In this document: positions 61,345-64,000 of the stretch, one piece after another
Position numbering within the stretch: the first letter of the stretch is position 1
How the letters are laid out: the number at the start of each line of letters is the position of its first letter
Source: Loxodes magnus
Lineage: Eukaryota; Ciliophora; Karyorelictea; Loxodida; Loxodidae
NCBI GenBank assembly: GCA_946699065.1
Contig: CAMPDV010001447.1
Location: forward strand, 53,813 to 117,812
Length of the DNA stretch: 64,000 bases
Direction: 5' to 3'
The notes under the pieces: model-generated
Seen by the model: only the letters and a program-made list of their open reading frames with translations
What the model was told of the DNA's origin: nothing
Database searches by the model: none
Translations under genes and position numbers: made by a program

Positions 61345-64000
61345 TCACAATGAAAAGAACCTGTCTTGCACTAGTCTCACATTCATCTACTCCATTGCCA
61401 CTCCCTCAAAGTTCACATTGATGCACCACCAATCCCATTTCTTCCCATCATCCTCTTTAACAGATAATCCCGATGATCCTTTGCTGTCTCCCATATCTTG
61501 ATTGTTTTATCATAACTTCCAGATATTTAAATACTTAGAGTCACTTGATAATACCAGAGAAAGAACACCAGAAGTATGACCCTCTAATGTTCTTATAAGC
61601 TCATATGTTTACATGTCCCATATCCTTATTGTTGTATCATAACTTCCAGATATTAAATACTTAGAGTCACTTGATAATACCAGAGAAGTAACACGATCAG
61701 TATGACCCTCTAATGTTCTTATGATCTCATATGTTTACATGTCCCATATCACTATTGTTGTATCAACACTTCCCGATATTATAAATACTTAGAGTCACTT
61801 GATAATACCAGAGATTCAACATAATTAGTATGACTTTATAGAGGCTTAGTAAGATTATCTACCTACATGTCCCATATCCTTATTGTTGTATCATAACTTC
61901 CAGATATTAAATACTTAGAGTCACTTGATAATACCAGAGAAGTAACACGATCAGTATGACCCACTAATGTTCTTATGATCTCATATGTTTACATGTCCCA
62001 TATCACTATTGTTGTATCAACACTTCCCGATATTAAATACTTAGAGTCACTTGATAATACCAGAGAACTAACCCAAGAAGTATGACCCTCTAATGTTCTT
62101 ATAAGCACATATGTTTACATGTCCCATATCCTTATTGTTGTATCCCAACTTCCAGATATTAAATACTTAGAGTCACTTGATAATACCAGAGAATTAACAG
62201 AATTAGTATGACCCTCTAATGTTCTTATGAGCTCATATGTTTACATGTCCCATATCCTTATTGTTTCATCACAACTCCTGATATTAAATACTTAGAGTCA
62301 CTTGATAATACCAGAGAAGTAACATCATAAGTATGACCCTCTAATGTTCTTATAAGCTCATATGTTTACATGTCCCATATCCTTATTGTTCTATCCTCAC
62401 TCCCAGATATTAAATACTTAGAGTCCACTTGATAATACCAGAGAAGTAACACGATCAGTATGACCCTCTAATGTTCTTATAAGCACATATGTTTACATGT
62501 CCCATATCACTATTGTTTTATCACCACTTCCAGATATTAAATACTTAGAGTCACTTGATAATACCAGAGATTCAACATAATTAGTATGACTTTATAGAGG
62601 CTTAGTAAGATTATCTACCTACATGTCCCATATCCTTATTGTTTCAATCACAAACTTCCTGATATTAAATACTTAGAGTCACTTGATAATACCAGAGAAG
62701 TAACACGATCAGTATGACCCTCTAATGTTCTTATGATCTCATATGTTTACATGTCCCATATCACTATTGTTGTATCAACCACTTCCCGATATAAGATACT
62801 TAGAGTCACTTGATAATACCAGAGAACTAACCCAAGAAGTATGACCCTCTAATGTTCTTATAAGCACATATGTTTACATGTCCCATATCCTTATTGTTGT
62901 ATCCCAACTTCCAGATATTAAATACTTAGAGTCACTTGATAATACCAGAGAATTAACAGAATTAGTATGACCCTCTAATGTTTCTTATGAGCCTCATATG
63001 TTTACATGTCCCATATCCTTATTGTTCTCATCACAACTTCCTGATATTAAATACTTAGAGTCACTTGATAATACCAGAGAAGTAACATCATAAGTATGAC
63101 CCTCTAATGTTTCTTATAAGCTCATATGTTTACATGTCCCATATCCTTATTGTTCTATCCTCACTCCCAGATATTAAATACTTAGAGTCACTTGATAATA
63201 CCAGAGAAGTAACACGATCAGTATGACCCTCTAATGTTCTTATAAGCACATATGTTTACATGTCCCATATCACTATTGTTTTTATCACCACTTCCAGATA
63301 TTAAATACTTAGAGTCACTTGATAATACCAGAGATTCAACATAATTAGTATGACTTTATAGAGGCTTAGTAAGATTATCTACCTACATGTCCAATATCCT
63401 TATTGTTTTTATCACGACTTCCAGATATTAAATACTTAGAATCACTTGATAATACCAGAGAAGTAACAGACTTAGTATGACCCTCTAATGTTCTTATAAG
63501 CTCATATGTTTACATGTCCCATATCCTTATTGTTTCATCACTTCCCGATATTAAATACTTAGAGTCACTTGATAATACCAGAGAAAGAACATCAGAAGTA
63601 TGACCCTCTAATGTTCTTATGATCTCATATGTTTACATGTCCCAATCACTATTGTTGTATCAACACTTCCCGATATTAAATACTTTGAGTCACTTGATAA
63701 TACCAGAGAACTAACCCAAGAAGTATGACCCTCTAATGTTCTTATAAGCACATATGTTTACATGTCCCATATCCTTATTGTTGTATCCCAACTTCCAGAT
63801 ATTAAATACTTAGAGTCACTTGATAATACCAGAGAATTAACAGAATTAGTATGACCCTCTAATGTTCTTATGAGCTCATATGTTTACATGTCCCCATATC
63901 CTTATTGTTTCATCACATACTTCCTGATATTAAAATACTTAGAGTCACTTGATAATACCAGAGAAGTAACATCATAAGTATGACCCTCTAATGTTCTTAT
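61345..64000 (-). CDS. WD40-repeat protein, 3' part, frameshifted, runs off right edge
   Basis: The minus strand encodes about 20 tandem 42-residue WD40 repeats. Each reads close to 'GHT-x-x-V-x-SLVLSSDSKYLISGS', then 'DTTIRIWDMQTYE' with TAA as Gln and TGG as Trp. The GH and WD dipeptides and the S/T-G-S strand are conserved, so two or three beta-propellers or one long repeat domain are expected, usually a protein-interaction scaffold. Many repeats carry 1-2 base insertions (e.g. at about 61530, 61785, 62405, 62645, 62780, 62992, 63273, 63893), so no frame is continuous. The C-terminus is either at TGA 61413-61415 or, after a frame change at the last IWE/IWD, at TGA 61345-61347; the latter tail ('KEDDGKKWDWWCINVNFE') looks more protein-like. 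The start lies beyond the window. Consensus errors in a repetitive gene or real pseudogenisation both fit. Confidence 0.85.
62041..63960 (-). repeat. Six-WD40 (~756-bp) higher-order repeat
   Basis: Classifying repeats by their variable parts gives a recurring order. The units at about 61922-62552 (agtaacacgatcag, actaacccaagaag, attaacagaattag, agtaacatcataag, agtaacacgatcag, ttcaacataattag) recur in order at 62681-63316, and part of the series recurs again from 63691. The ttcaacataattag unit carries a distinctive variant segment (ttatagaggcttagtaagat) at each occurrence (about 61810, 62585, 63350). Confidence 0.8.

Overview
The window looks like nuclear DNA of a ciliate. It is extremely AT-rich, has few standard-code genes, and its recognisable proteins (WD40, MORN, Myb, coiled-coil, zinc-knuckle) are open only if TAA and TAG are read as glutamine. 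The strongest further signal is that TGA also has to be sense, read as tryptophan, in several genes. A 3.36 kb MORN/F-box/LRR gene carries 15 internal TGA codons, ten of them at the conserved Trp of the MORN 'GEW' motif. Diverged copies of a zinc-knuckle element swap TGA and TGG at the same position. TGA still appears to end genes (Myb-like, WD40, MORN). UAR=Gln with an ambiguous UGA (Trp or stop) is the karyorelict/Condylostoma type of code, not that of Tetrahymena or Paramecium. A Loxodes-like karyorelict is my best guess, by inference only.

Layout. 1-27.5 kb is one uninterrupted satellite of about 80-94 bp units, with larger duplications of 1,339 bp, 3,962 bp and 1,105 bp offset inside it; it runs off the left edge. 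27.6-32 kb holds gene relics on the minus strand: a MORN fragment, two paralogous fragments of an unknown gene, and an Hsp70-clan-like remnant. 32.3-35.7 kb (+) is the intact MORN/F-box/LRR gene. 36.0-37.0 kb (+) is a zinc-knuckle/coiled-coil mobile-element copy. Its relatives lie inverted at 42.2-44.2 kb, where one copy is nested inside another, and as a diverged copy near 56 kb. Between them are a divergent tRNA pair (Lys-like CUU, Glu CUC) and a Myb-like gene (-). 44.2-55 kb is AT-rich and almost empty. 56.4-59.6 kb (-) holds a kelch-like fragment and a coiled-coil gene with an in-phase 70-nt intron. 60.4-61.3 kb has two short tandem repeats and a strand almost without G. 61.3-64 kb (-) is the 3' part of a WD40 gene with 20 near-identical 42-residue repeats, itself built from a six-repeat higher-order unit and broken by many 1-2 base insertions; it runs off the right edge.

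The genes do not form a pathway. Because TGA is rare in such AT-rich DNA, open frames of 100-200 codons arise by chance, so only genes with motif, repeat, homology or splice evidence are called, and other stretches are described as empty. All coordinates of relics are approximate.
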